DNA from: Linnemannia schmuckeri
Lineage: Eukaryota > Mortierellomycota > Mortierellomycetes > Mortierellales > Mortierellaceae
Assembly: GCA_029449235.1 (NCBI GenBank)
Contig: JANATG010000003.1
Location: 1 to 64,000, forward strand
Reading direction: 5' to 3'
Length of the DNA: 64,000 nt
The stretch's first letter is position 1. Every line of letters starts with the position of its first letter. The notes under the pieces are model-generated. The model was not told the origin of the DNA, ran no database searches, and saw only the letters and a list, made by a program, of their open reading frames with translations. Of the stretch, positions 21,685 through 34,100 are shown piece after piece. The translations under genes and the position numbers were made by a program.

Positions 21685-22729
21685 ATGCCTCGCATTGAAG
21701 TATTCTCGGACTTTGACGGAACCATCAGTATGGCTGACACCGGCTGTATTTTGATCGATTCTGGAATGGGCTACGAGAACAGGAAAAAGATGGATGGGAA
21801 AATTCTTCGCCACGAAATGTCCTTTTTGTAAGAGTCCGGATTGTCCCATAGATGCTGTAACATATTGCTCATGAGTTGCATGTGATGCCAGTATCCCTTC
21901 GCAAGGATTCAAGGCCCTAACACTCCCATCGATTTCTTTTACTTGTTCTGCCCGGTACTTCAATTGACTTGTAGGGAAGGCATGGAACTCTGGTGGGGCA
22001 GTGTGAACTTGACATACGAGGAGGGATTGGACCTTTTGCGGGACGAGAAGCTTGATCCAGGATTCGTTCACTTTTACCAATATGTTAAAGCTCAAGGAAT
22101 CCCCTTCTCGATCGTCTCCTGTGGTCTCGACATCATCATCAAAGAGTTCATGGGATGGTACCTGGGCAAGGACGAGGCCGAAAAGTTGGTGATCTTATCC
22201 AACCATGGCGAGGTTGTCGGTCGCCAATGGAAGGTTACATACTACGATGATAGCCCCCACAGCCACGACAAGGCCGTTTGTATTCGCGACTCCAAGGCAG
22301 CGTTCAAGAAGGCTGTTGTTGAGGAGCAGAGGAAGCGAGAGGAGGCTGGAGAGACGGCGCTGCAGAAGCAGGAAGAGCACGTTGTTGTGTTTTGCGGTGA
22401 TGGCATCTCTGATTTGAGTGCTGCCCGTGAGGCAGATATCCTCTTTGCCAGGAAAGGAAGGTAACTTTGGTTGATGTTCCTCAAGTGACTTTTTAGCCCT
22501 GCCACCTTAGCAGCTCGACACCTTGGCATCTTGACACTAAGATAAGCGTCCTTTTTTTGTGAATGGTGATGATAGGGATTTGGAAAAGTACTGCAAGATG
22601 CACAAGATCCCGTTCCTTGGGTTCGATACTTTCGATGAGGTCACTGCGGTTGTCCAGGGGCTGAAGGAGGGCATGTTGACGATCGACGTTGTCAATGAGC
22701 GTCAGAGGGCTTCCTGCGAGGCACCCTAA
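21685..22729 (+). CDS. HAD-superfamily phosphatase, MtnX/phosphoserine-phosphatase-like
   Basis: Exons 21685-21827, 21975-22460 and 22576-22729 encode 260 aa; both introns (147 and 115 bp) are GT-AG. Motif I is FSDFDGT with both Asp near residues 9 and 11 (nucleophile and acid/base), motif II is IVSCG, motif III falls in the Lys-rich middle, and motif IV is CGDGISDLSAA, which binds Mg2+. The arrangement fits the fungal cytosolic HAD-IB group annotated as phosphoserine phosphatase or 2-hydroxy-3-keto-5-methylthiopentenyl-1-phosphate phosphatase (MtnX); the substrate cannot be decided from sequence. A Lys/Glu/Arg-rich insertion (KAAFKKAVVEEQRKREEAGE) precedes motif IV. It lies 360 bp downstream of the scramblase gene on the same strand. 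Confidence 0.9.
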
Positions 22730-24120
22730 ATATCGAATGGCATAATTATAAGTGATCGTCATGCTTGATATCGACCGTTTGCGATGATGACATCTTCCAA
22801 TCTGAAATAAAATGGTGAAACGGGAGTGGATCGAGTGAATGAGACAGGACGAATCAAATTATACTGTGTGAAGATGTTTGGTTGGTTGGTAGGGCTTAAG
22901 AAAAAGTCTTGCAGGCAGTTGTTGGTTGGGTTGTTGAGTGGAGAGTTCTTCCAAGTGTCCTTCTTCCAGTCACTTCTTTGCCTCTTTTCCTCGGGTCATT
23001 CGGGCCATTTGTCTGAAGAAGCCGGAGGTTTATGATTTTGCGGCTAAAGAGGAGGAGTCATTTGTCTATGGCGTTTATGCTGCTGTCCGTCTGTGTACTT
23101 GCTCCTCCTTTTTCTTAAAGCTTTGAATTTTACAAGACGTCTTTCTTCTCTTCCTCACTCTATCATCAAAAATATTTATTTGCTACTACCTCACTCTCAA
23201 CCCTCATTCTGTCTTTCGCTCTCACCTTCTTCACCCTTCTTCGCCTACCTCCTCTTTCTCTCCCTCGCTCATACTCTCATCCTCACTCGCTTACTCTCCA
23301 TTACCCGCCATTTCTTTATCCTTTATCCTCTTTCGTCGTCATTGAATAATCGACTTCCAAATCCATATTTGCTCTCCCTTTCCAGAGTTTTTTGCTCGCT
23401 ATTTTTACCATTACAGTACAAACACCCTCGTTCCCTTCGATCCTTTTCATCCCTCCCCTTTTTTTCTTTTTTGCTTTCCTGCTCTCATACACACTTTCTT
23501 TCTCTTCCTGCAACCACAAAGCATCGTCATCAGTCCATACCCCCTTCATCCCCTTGGACCTCCCCTCCTTTCGTCTACTACTATCACAACACAAACATAA
23601 ATACAACAAGAGGTATGTATGGTGCATCCATGCCCTATCTCTGCTTATGCACATTATTGACTCAGGCGTCGCTCACAGACACAAGCAAACACTTCCACCC
23701 CTCAACCGCTCATTCTCTGTCGCCTTCACCCATATCATCATCTTTTCCCGCTTCCCGTCCCGCTCGATCTAATTATTATTTGTTTGAACCTTTGAAGCGC
23801 GAACCAACCAAAAAAGAGAGAACAGAACATAAAAAGCCTTTCTTTCGATTGCTCTGGTTTTCATAAAATTGCTTTATCCTCTCTTCCTCTTTCCTTTCAA
23901 CACTCTCCTTCTCTCTCCCATCCCAATCCACACTAACCCCGCACTCATTCACTTACTCACTCCTCCTTCTCCAAGCAACTGTTCTTACCTTCGCACTCTT
24001 CTTTTCAAACTCTCCAACACGTCCTACACGGCAAACTAAAAAAAGCGATCGCTTTACTTCCAACCTTCTCGTTAACATACATTCATATCCACCGTTTTTT
24101 TGACAGCTTCAGTCCCCGCT
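22730..24120. other. Intergenic, pyrimidine-rich leader of the EDC1-like gene
   Basis: From 23100 to 24110 the plus strand is strongly C/T-rich and produces a spurious 257-codon frame. The tract ends in TTTTTTTGACAG shortly before the ATG at 24121, so part of it could be a 5'-UTR intron. I see no gene in this interval. Confidence 0.5.
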
Positions 24121-24925
24121 ATGCATTCTTCAACAGCATTATCCTCGTCGTCCTTGCCTTCGGCCTCAAACTCCCGTCCCCAAAGACTCAACAACAACAA
24201 TAATAACAGGAAAAGCGGTCTGGCCTCCGCTCTCCAGAACCAGAACCAAAATCGAAATCAAACCCACACTCAGTCTCTTCAGAACAACAGCTACAACGGC
24301 AACAGCAACCCCCGCCATACCCAAAGAGTTCCAGAACAAGTCAACTCTCGTCATCAGTCGATGCCCCCACAGCAGCGTGGTTACGCCAACAACAACAGCA
24401 AGCCAAGGGTCGACACCGCCACTGCAAGGATCCTCGTTGCTGAGACTGCCGACTCTGGTGCTTTGATGCGCCATGTCCACTATCAGCAGCAGCAGCGTCA
24501 GCAGCGAAACCAGTTCCCTCACCTCAACAACTCAAAGCCCCGTCCCCAATCCCAGCCCCAGCCCTCCAAGGCTCGCCGAGTCCAGAGGCATAGGGAAATC
24601 GATTCGATGACAGAGTCTCTTACCTGTGTCGACCTCGATCTGGCCTTGAACCAGAGTCCACCCTTGAACCCTTCCAGCCCCCCTTCGTCCTCTGACTCTG
24701 ACGACTCCGAGTCGACCTTGTCTCGCTCCAACCACTTCTCGGGCTCCAAGGCTTATCGCCATCTCATCAACAGCCCTCCCCAGCGTCCCTCCTCTGCCCC
24801 CACCCCTCAGACGCACTATGCGTAAGTGTCCATGTCTTTATAACTCTTGTCAACAACAAGACGAAGAGATAGCATTGAAAATACGACAGCAAGGATGGAT
24901 CAAAGATGGAAGGAACTTCGTCTTT

Positions 24926-24961
<36 letters not shown>

Positions 24962-25594
24962 GTTTAGCAGCCTTCTTTTCATTTTCCTCTCATTCTCTCA
25001 CTCTTTCAATCTCTCAAAAAGAAAACCAGGTTGCGCAGGAATTTTTACTAACCTTGTCCCTTCAATCTCTGGAACATATCTCATGAATGACAACTACCTT
25101 TGTCTAGTCAGAGAACCGGCGGTGTCTCTCGTGCCAATTTGCCTTTCCAGGCTTACTCTGCTACGGAGATGAAGCACCGTCCCGATTCTGCTGACAAGGT
25201 TATGTTGGTTGAAAGGGTTCCTGCCGAGAAGAGCGGGCTCTATGCTGGCCCTACCTTCCACAACTCTCCCGCCCCTACCAGCTTACCCATCCCTTCCTTT
25301 GCCCGCTCCCTTGGTAACAGCCCTGTCGAGCCCTCGGTCGAGAAGCTTCCCTCTGCTCCCTTCTTTGGCGAGGCCGCTTCTCCCCAGCTCAACAGCATGC
25401 GCCTTCAGTCTTCCCAGCAGTCAATCCCCAACTGGAGCGGTTACCAGTCAACTCCCACGGGCATGAGCTACAATGTCCCTGATCACATGGCTACCTCTAG
25501 CTTTGTTCCCCACGGATCTATCCCCCACGGCTCTGATCAGTTAATGGAGATTAGCCAGAACTTGCGCATGCTTCTGAAGATCCAGAGCCAGTAA
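24121..25594 (+). CDS. EDC1/PNRC-like enhancer of mRNA decapping
   Basis: Exons 24121-24821 and 25108-25594 encode 395 aa; the 286-bp intron is GTAAGT...TCTAG, joins HYA to QRTGG in phase, and contains a (CT)n microsatellite. The protein is disordered: Asn/Gln-rich N-terminus (residues 25-130), a basic patch (KARRVQRHREI), a Ser/Asp stretch, then, near residues 279-298, YAGPTFHNSPAPTSLPIPSF. That segment matches the PNRC motif (YAG..F..SP.PS.LP.PSF) of yeast Edc1/Edc2 and human PNRC2, which binds the EVH1 domain of DCP1 and stimulates DCP2 decapping. The C-terminus ends in a short helix (LMEISQNLRMLLKIQS), a second conserved feature of many PNRC proteins. The role is inferred from the motif. 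Confidence 0.8.
24930..24958. repeat. (CT)n microsatellite
   Basis: About 14 CT dinucleotides lie inside the intron of the EDC1-like gene. Confidence 0.9.
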
Positions 25595-26922
25595 CTGCTC
25601 CTCGACTTATCCCCTTTTTTGTTGTTTACACCTGTCTTTACCTTTTTTGTTTCTTTTTATTTCGTCATTTACTCTTGTTTTCATTCTTTCTCATACCCAC
25701 CGCTGTGTTGTCCTCACTCGCGTTCATTTTCTTCTTGTTATCCAGGCATGTTATTTATTTTGCCCAGACTGGATAGCAGTCTTACCTCTGGACGAGCTCA
25801 TTTGCAATTCAACTACGTTCTATTTTTTTGCTTTCTCCTTCAGCCCAATGTACCACCAGTTTCTCACTTCCGTTTACTTCGTCTTGTTTACTTTGCAGTG
25901 CCTCGTTTTCGTGGACTGGAAAGCGTTATTTTCGTTGCCTTGTTTTTATTTCATGTACTATTAGACGCTACCTACATTGTTGTTGCCCTTGTTTTCTTTC
26001 CTTTCTTGTATTTGTATCGTCCACCTGTACAGCTTCTATTGTCTATTTTTCTTTTTTTCTCTTTATTCTTTGCTTTTATTTTTTTTTGCTACAATTTCTT
26101 TCCTCCTTCATGTACTCTTCTATGGCATGGAAAAACTATCTCTTTCCCGAAAAAAAATCACAGCAAATTAGCCCTGAAAAAAAGGACTTGTACAAAGGAG
26201 CAGGAGGATGAAACACACACATCCCCACCACAACCGCAACGGGCTGTCTCCGCTCCCCGCCACCCCGCCACCCCGCCCCCCCTCAACTTGACAGAAACAC
26301 TATTCCGATACCACGCCTGCGTGGTTCTTGCTATGTCCCACAAGAAGCATCCTTCTTTAACGACAGTATCACACGACGATCAAAGCAAACAAACCTTACG
26401 ACCACCCGGCTCTCGTCTCGCTTCTCTTGATGTGAGCTGGACTCTCCTCTCTCTACCTTCGCATTGCTCCTATGTTGCGTCTTTCTATTGATGCTTTGTG
26501 TGCTCTCAATTGACTGTTTGCAGTCTACGTGGCGCCTCGAGTGCTTAGGATAGGCTACTACAGCAATGTTGTTTTTGACATTGCACATTTTGAAATAAAA
26601 AAATTTAGCGAGGCGTCCTGCCTCCAACTGTTTTTTGTGCACCATTGTCTATGGTTATCTGTTGCTTGTTGGACTATGCTCTCTTTAGTTTCTTGGCGTG
26701 TTGTTATCATTCCGCACCATGGAAAGATCTTTTTTTTTTACAAAGGTAGTGTTGGGTCGTCTGTGACGACACATCAATTTTATCCAATTGAAAAGTCGAA
26801 CTGTCTAAGTGAGCACATAGTCTACTTCACTAAGTAAAGCATATTAGACAGTACATCACTACCTGAGGACCACAGTCCGTTCTCTTACGAGTCCGGACGA
26901 CCCTTGCTGCTTTAACGCGAGC
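25595..26922. other. Intergenic, no gene recognised
   Basis: The first 600 bases are T-rich 3' flank of the EDC1-like gene. Long plus-strand frames here (such as 25619-26491) are Phe/Leu/Ser low-complexity without domains. Nothing else is supported. Confidence 0.5.
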
Positions 26923-27627
26923 TCAAGGGATCAAGCCGTCTTCCACCTCCAACTCCTTGATGACCATATTGCCTCTCCTCTCCATAATATCCATGCGCCT
27001 CAGGCCTAGAAGGGACTCGATGACTGCTTGATCAGCCACTCGTGTGTCGCGCTGCTCTCCTGGGCACCGCTCTCCGTCGTGTTCTGTGTTGGCTCGTCCA
27101 CAGAGGCACTCATCTTCTCGGAGTTTCCGTCCATATATTTGTTTCCACCCACCGCTCTGACGTTCGGTTGTGCGTTTCTGTTTCATACTGGCCGTGATGC
27201 TGTTCGCCACCTCCCACTTGACCGTCACTTCACATCTGGGTTTCCATAATTGCTCTCTCGCCTCCTTTTCGACGTACCGGCAAAACTGCCGACTTACGTG
27301 CCGGGCAATGCTGGCCGGGATGTCCTTGAACATCTTATCCCACACTTTTGCTAGGGCTATAGGCACGAGGCCTCGGTAAATGTGGCTGGCTGTCCATGCC
27401 TTCTCGGTCTGCTGCTGCCACACCTCCTTCTCTCCTGGCTTCTCGACCACCGACCACAATACCTCGCGGCACGTGCCTGTTCTTGGCTTCCTCCAGACGA
27501 TATCCGGCGGTGGTGGGTTTCCTAGCACAATGGAAAGATCGATGGTCAGTGGAATTGCCAGCTGGAGATTTAGTGCACGTGACGTACCCTTAATGCGACG
27601 AGGAGGTATTTGAGGTCGCTGCATCAA
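26923..27627 (-). pseudogene. Non-LTR retroelement C-terminal relic (copy 2)
   Basis: An uninterrupted 234-codon frame contains IVWRKPRTGTCREVLWSVVE, AWTASHIYRGLVPIALAKVW, FCRYVEKEAREQLWKPRCE and a CLCGRANTEHDGERCPGE segment. The middle part is related to the plus-strand relic at 15553-15830. The W..R(C) pattern is like the tails of fungal LINE-type ORF2 proteins, but no reverse transcriptase or endonuclease part is present here, so this is a 3' fragment or a small unknown repeat protein. It lies only 240 bp upstream of the divergently transcribed EAF gene. Confidence 0.4.
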
Positions 27628-27869
27628 CCCATGGGGGCAAGTCCATCCTTCTCTTCCTTAACGCTTTGTCGCATTACTTTTCATCGCCGTGCCAATAGAA
27701 CATCAAACAACACCCACACCCTCGAACAGCGTTACACCTCACTTTATCTGATTTTACACAGAATCATTGCATTCCTTTTTGCCCCCCTTTTTCTTCCGGT
27801 TCCAATTTGTCTCTTGTCGTTCAGCATCGTGCACTTCCAAATCCACAACGCCAAAAGAGAAATTCTGCT

Positions 27870-30220
27870 ATGGTTGGTTGGGACCCCAAGGGGGAGTATC
27901 GTGTCCAACGAGGTGCCTCTTTGGCAAACGCCTCTACAGGACCCTCCTCTACAGCGTCGGGGTCTTCAGGAACATCGGCTGAATTCTATCAATTCAAATG
28001 TAAGAATCAGTGCACACAGGTGGTGTGCAGGGATAATCTTGAGAAACATTACCGAGTCGATTGTCTTGGTGACTAATGGTTTGACAAAAAAAAACATGCT
28101 GAACGCAATCGACATTGTCATGCTTATAGATAACTTTCAACCAGAGTCAGTGGACAAATCAAGGCCAGGAGGACTGGTTGGGAATGGCGAGACGTTTGAA
28201 CTCGAGTTTTCCGGAAACGGAGGGTCTTCGTCGAACATGGATCAAGGTCCTAACCACAGCGTGCTCAATGGAGGTGGAAACGCTGCAGGTGGAGAGATGT
28301 ATTCGTGGTCTTCGACAGAAAGGCAAGGGCGGCTAGTTGATTGCCTGTTGATTTTTGATGAAGAAACACAGGTAATGTTGTGGTTAATGTCTGCATTTGA
28401 ATATGACAGTTTGCGTCTTGTTTGTGTGAATTTGGAGATGCTGCTTAGCATTCATCAACTATCATCTTCGCAGGAACATATTCAATAGTCGGAGTATGCA
28501 TGATGCAGTATGGGCGATAAATGATGATGATAGTAGCATATAGCTAACCATACTGGAACTTGCTTTTAAGTAGACTTTCACACTGGAAAGACAACACTCG
28601 GCATTCTCGTTTATTCAGAACAGGAGGAACAAAGAGTCCAAAGCACAGGTGCTACACTTGCCCAACAGCAAACATGATCCTCATGCAACGGCATCCTCCC
28701 CAGCGTCGAGCTCTGTGGCCAGCACGCCCGTCCTGCCAAGTCGACAGGGAAATGGCAGGATAGAGGGAAGAGCCATGGCTTCTGCATCCGGATCAAGTAC
28801 TGCAGCATCTGCTGCTTTGACTGCGGCTGCGGCAGCAGCAGCATCGTTATCGTTGGTTCCCACATCATCCAGTGCCGGAGGTCAGAGGAACGGACATGTT
28901 AACGGTGGAGGCGATGCAGCAGGAGCCAGTCAGGATCAGGAAGACGATGGGTTTAATGACGACGACCTGTTGATGGAAATGGAAAATGCAATCAATAACG
29001 TTGGAGATATACAGGGTGATGACGGCGATGATGAAGATGATGATGAAGATGAGGAAATGGAGGAAGTGTTGACACCCGTGATCCTTCCTACAGCCATGCC
29101 TTCCGCACCGGTCATCCTTGCACCGGCATCGTATTCTTCAGCAGTGCCAGGCGGAAGAGGAGTCAATAGTAACAAGCCGGCAAAGAAGCCCGTTGTAGAC
29201 ATGCCCAAGACACCAGCAGAGCGGGCAGCAGCGTTCGCCAAGTCAGGAGGAGGAGGAGGAGGAGGAGGAGGAGGAGGAGGAGGAGGAGGAGGAGGAGGAG
29301 GAGATGGAGGTCCTCACCGAACAACACCACCAGCTAACACTAGTGGGAGAACATCTCGACCACACAAGGCGTCGTCTTCAGGGAGCGATTCGGACTCGGG
29401 GTCGTCATCGTCTGGATCTGGATCAGGGTCAAGTTCGGGAAGCTCTTCGAACAGTTCGAGTTCTGGATCAGAATCGGACTCAGGGTCAGGATCGGATTCA
29501 GGATCGGATTCAGACTCTGATAACGACTCGCGTAAGCTAGCCAAAAGACCATTGCCTGCGCCTGGGGGTGGGAGTGCGCATCATCCAGGAGCGATCGTAT
29601 TGGGTCTGTCAACGCCAGTAGGTGAACCAGGATTCGGTGGCGGAGGAGGAGGAGGAGGAGGAGGAGGCGGTGGTGGCCACATGGCAAGTTCTGTTAACAA
29701 TACACCTAAGTTACCTGGTGTACCAAGGATATCCAAACCAGGTGGCGGTTCTTCGTCAGTAGGGGGCACGCCTAAGTCGGGACTGGTCTTGCCCACGCTT
29801 ATGTCACCCCAAGAACGGTTATTCAAGCAGCAGCAATTACAGGAACAGCAGAGACAGACAGCGGCGGCAGCATTACGACAGCGTCAGCTGTCATCTCCTG
29901 GAGGAGATACGGAAGCACAGAGTGAAGACGATGACTTGGTTGATTTTTTGGAAGGCCAAATGATGGTAAGTCATACATCAGATCCCTTGTTGAACCTGGA
30001 CACCGCCCAATGTGTATGTTTTCTTTTTTCATGATGCATTCACTAACCAACATGTACGTTTTTTTGGAATTTATTTTCTCTACAGGAGGTGGACCCATCC
30101 ACTTCCACGGTGAAGCCGAAGGGTCCGATATCGTTGAATGCTTTTACAGAGACGGTGGCAGGTGGTAGAGTTGACCATGATGACGAAGGAGACATCACCA
30201 GTAGTGACGAAGACGACTGA
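27870..30220 (+). CDS. EAF: RNA polymerase II elongation factor EAF (ELL-associated factor)
   Basis: Exons 27870-27999, 28130-28371, 28574-29965 and 30086-30220 encode 632 aa; all junctions are GT-AG and in phase. The N-terminal EAF domain (residues 1 to about 150) reads EYRVQRGASL, then EFYQFK|YNFQPESVDKSRPG across intron 1, a FELEF strand, LVDCLLIFDEETQ|TFTLERQ across intron 2, and an RNK end. These are hallmarks of human EAF1/2 and S. pombe Eaf1, which bind ELL and stimulate transcript elongation. The rest is disordered and transactivator-like: Ala tract, DDDEDEE stretch, two Gly tracts from GGA repeats, a Ser/Asp block, a Gln segment (FKQQQLQEQQRQ) and an acidic SSDEDD end. Human EAF is about 260 aa, so this protein is much longer through low-complexity insertions. 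Confidence 0.9.
29246..29303 (+). repeat. (GGA)n trinucleotide run coding polyGly
   Basis: About 19 GGA/GGT-type triplets encode a Gly tract inside EAF; a second, shorter tract lies at 29637-29670. Both keep the reading frame. Confidence 0.9.
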
Positions 30221-30775
30221 ACCCAAAACAGGCTGCTTTGCTTACTTCTTGCTTGATATTAAAACAAAATGGCTGCCTATACACACTTGAAGGACTTATT
30301 TTTAATGAACGTACTAATGGCTTCGATAAAGATATTCACGAGAGAGGAATGTTTACCGCAGGCAGTGCGCAATTGCAATAGTTGGCGTGGGCGTGGGCAA
30401 AAGCATGGGCAGTCGCAGGAGATTTGGGAGTACAAGGACAGAGAGGAAGGAGGAAGGGAGTGTGAAATACACTAATGGAAATGTCCGCCTAGTTGGATTC
30501 ACATCAGATATTGTTGTTCTTTCTCCTTTGAGATCTCGGATCAAGCTTCGGGATGCGGAAGAAAACGAGCAAACGGCGGACCAAAAATGAAAAAAGGCTC
30601 AAATGACCTTTGCGCTTGTACACCATGGTCTACGAGAAGGAATCAAACCGCTTGACGTGTCAAGGGAGGGGACAAAGTGACCAAAAGGTGTATTGTAGTT
30701 GAAAAATAAAATCAAGGTAATCGTGTTTATTATTGAAAACAAAACAAATTTCTTTTATTCAGATATGATCACTGA

Positions 30776-31165
30776 TCAGAACATGATGGCCTGGGAAACG
30801 ATCAGGACGAGGACAAAGGCTCCAGAGAGTGAGATTGACTTGACCGACGAAGCACTGCTGGAGGCATTGCTGTTATCAGAACTACCCTTTTTGTCAGTCT
30901 TGATCGATTCCTTGGCAGGGGCAGCATTAGGACAAGCGGACAGATTGCACAGAAAGACGCCCGATTTCAGGTCGAGTGGCAAGGGATTCATGGGTCCACC
31001 CCCACCGATAGAGATGGTATCCTGACCGACACAGAGGAAAGGGATGTTGTTTGCAGTTCCGTCTTTGATGCAGCGTTTTACTTTCTCGTAGCGCAGACAG
31101 GATGTTGTGTTGTCAGGATGGAAGGTCTCGAGGCAGACGAATGAAGTTGTGTCTGTGGTGCTCAT
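30776..31165 (-). CDS. Small Cys-rich protein with hydrophobic C-terminal tail
   Basis: A single 129-codon frame starting MSTTDTTSFVCLETF. It has six Cys in the first 80 residues (including SCLRYEKVKRC, FLCVGQD and VFLCNLSAC), a Ser/Asn/Lys linker and a final hydrophobic segment SGAFVLVLIVSQAIMF. The Ser-rich linker followed by a C-terminal hydrophobic tail resembles a GPI-anchor signal, yet no N-terminal signal peptide is visible. So either it is tail-anchored or a short upstream exon is missing. The upstream minus strand (31200-31380) is pyrimidine-rich like other leaders here. I recognise no family. Confidence 0.6.
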   Translation of the reverse strand: MSTTDTTSFVCLETFHPDNTTSCLRYEKVKRCIKDGTANNIPFLCVGQDTISIGGGGPMNPLPLDLKSGVFLCNLSACPNAAPAKESIKTDKKGSSDNSNASSSASSVKSISLSGAFVLVLIVSQAIMF

Positions 31166-34100
31166 TGTGATTTGTGTTGTTGGTTGTTTGTTTGAGACTA
31201 GTGGTGGTCGGGTTTACGGAGTCTTGAAAGGGAAAGGAAATGTCGTTGGAAGCAGTTGAAATCTGGTGGAGGCTAAAAGGAGGCGCGCAACAGAAAGAAG
31301 AGAAGAATAGAAGGAAAGAGAATGAGGAAAAGGAAAAGCGAGAAAAAAAAGAAAACGGAAGGGGGTATTAAGGACCAGCAGGGAGGTCCAGGGGCTGTCC
31401 TATTTAAGGCTTAAGCCTCCCTTCAAATGGCCCAATCTGGGAAGAACATAATTCCTGGATTGGACATTTGCTTGGGGCAGTTGGGCACTTGCACATACAC
31501 AATAGTCGTGTGAGAGAAGAAAAAGGCTGACTGCGGTCATAACAATGAGCTGGGTGGTGGGAGGACAAAACAAAAAAAGCCTACTTGTTTGTGTTACCTA
31601 TGTACAGGAGGGGCATTTATTACACTGGGTGGACATCATCAGCACAACTCGGATTTTGTTTAGCGCAAGAGGAGTACAAACTGCGTGCATGTGGTTGCGC
31701 CAGGCTCAGAAGAAAACTAGCGAAGGTATAATTAGATCAGACTGTCGAGCCCCTGTCTCTCTTCTTTCGCCCCAGACTTCCCTTCGATGTATTGATGCAA
31801 TAAATAGTTTTGTGGCCGGAGTTGTTCCAATGGACCAAGACAACAACAACTCTGTACCTGAATTGAAAGAAGCCAAAAGTCTGGACTCCTCTTGGGGTTA
31901 CAGTTATGTACCGCCACGCGTCCATGCTTCTTTTTAGAGCACATAATCGATTGAGCACATGTGGACATTAATATCCAAAAATGACAACGGTTTAGAGGCT
32001 GTACTAATTCCTTTTTTATCCCGTTGGAGAACGAGAAGAAAATCGCCATTTGTGTTCCTGCAAGGTAAAACAACTGTGCCACGTCATAATCAAGTGTTGA
32101 AGTAGGAAAAAAAAACCACATCATAACGCCTTTTTTTTCATTATCCCGACTTACAATTATGAGAAGGGAGCAGCAAATGGTTGCGAGTTGTGACCGTGCA
32201 TGGAATAACCACATCTGTACGAACGAAAAAAAATAACGCCAGGAAGTGGAGAAAAGAAAAAATAAAGGCGAGATCGCGAAAGGGTGGTTTTGAATGAAGA
32301 GTGAAGGCGAGATCAATTGAAGGGTGAAGAGAAAAAAAGAGAGAAAAGAAGGGAAACGAAGGCTAAGGTAAATGTAAGGACAGTTGGATCCCTTTCGTTC
32401 AAAAAGGCAAGGGGGGCGAGACTGGGAAATACACGTAATAAAAGAAGAGGAAGAAAGATAAAAAATAAGAGAGACAGGATGTGGCCATGCCGGCTTATGC
32501 CTCGCGTGAAGAACCAGGAAGTGGTCAATGCAACAAAGTACTATATGTACTATCCTTAAGTTGAAGCTGGACAAGGACAGCCACGAGAGACAAACGAATA
32601 CAGCAACAATAATATTTTTTCGTTGTAGACACCACTGATAATGAAGAAAGCAACAGCTAAGGCTTAACGCCATAGGGCAATGGAGCAATAGACGGATGAG
32701 TGATGGAAGGAGGAGTGTAGCCGATCCGCTCTGCTGGGTATTTATGAGATCCCTTTCTTACTTCCTTCTTCGCGCACCATTTTAGATCCTGGGTCATCCT
32801 AAACCTCTTAAATCATCGTCATTTTTCATGAAAAAAAGATAACTCACGAATACTAATACTTTCCTATCTGTCCTGGCTGCTGGTGTCGCCTCTCCTTGGC
32901 TTTTCTCATTGCTCTAAGTTTGCTTTTTGTTTTTTAGTTTTATTTTTGGATTTTGCTAGGATGACTGCCTGCGCCCCCTGGTTCTCGTATTTTGTAGTGA
33001 CGCCTTAAAACTGCCATTTAGTTGTCTATTAGCAACAAACAAAGGCGCGGTGTGTACGGCACGACATGCTATATACCTTAAAGCCATGTGTTGCCTTGTC
33101 TTGGCTTTGTTGCTTTTTGCTAACTTTTTTTTTTTTGGACATTGCATGTACCTCTTCCCTCAAGCTTTTCCTTATTTTTCACATTTTGGTATTTCCCCGT
33201 TCCTTTGTAGTTGTGTGTTTGCTACCCGTCCATGAATGATAGTGAAAAGGAGTAAAGGCACAGACAAAGACAGAGTATAAAAGGGGGGCAGAGTGAGAGA
33301 GAGGTTTACCCCACAGACTGAGTGCAGAGTTATCCTGAAGCACGTTTTCCCTGTTCGCGTGTGCAAACAAACAAGCACATAAACAAGCATACATGAATGT
33401 ATGTCTCATCCTTTTCCAAGGCTCTAAGAGTATCATGGGCGCACACCAGATAATGGCCCACTCCTTTACCCTTCTTGTGCATCTTCCTTACCCCTTCGCC
33501 CTACTCTTTCATTGCCCTCCTCTCCTCTTCTTTTCCTCTCTCCTTCTCCTCTCATCTCCCTGTCTCCTCGTCCTTTTTTTGTCTTTTCCCCTCTACAATC
33601 GAATTTGTTCTTATGTCTCCGTAGTTCCTCCTTATATTCATCCCTGAAAAATAAAATTGATTGCCTGTCTCCTGGCATGTTAGTATCTTGCTCCGTCAAC
33701 ACCAACTGAGTACATGTCAATCTATGGGTGATATCTGTCGGTAATAAACAAAATATTACAAGTAGCACTGTAATTGGCTTTTTTTGTGGATTCAAGGCTG
33801 CATGGACAGACAGGAACATTGTCATTCCCCTTTTAGATTTCTTGTTTGTTCTTTCTTTCACATATGCATACAGGTAGTAGACTCAAGTGTCACGCTACTT
33901 TACATATTGTTTTGCAAAAGAATATTTGACTGAAGCGGTGAAAAGTGGTATTTGTACATGGAACATGTCAGTAAACTTGTACCAGAGGAAACCAGAAAGT
34001 CATGCTTGTCCCTTCTCTTCCTTCTCCGCCTCCTCTCGACCCAGGTATCCGTGGAGACAACACAATGATCAACAGGAATCAAACAAACCAATGCACATAA

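Noticed and set aside
23093..23866. 257-codon plus-strand frame
   Set aside because: Pyrimidine-rich leader DNA of the EDC1-like gene without domain content.
31732..32688. 318-codon minus-strand frame
   Set aside because: It is a Phe/Ser/Leu-rich reading of purine-rich DNA with no domain, no splice context and no coding-like codon bias.
33270..33300. TATA-box promoter AGTATAAAAG
   Set aside because: The match is good, but no transcript or ORF follows that I can support, so it is only mentioned in the intergenic entry.
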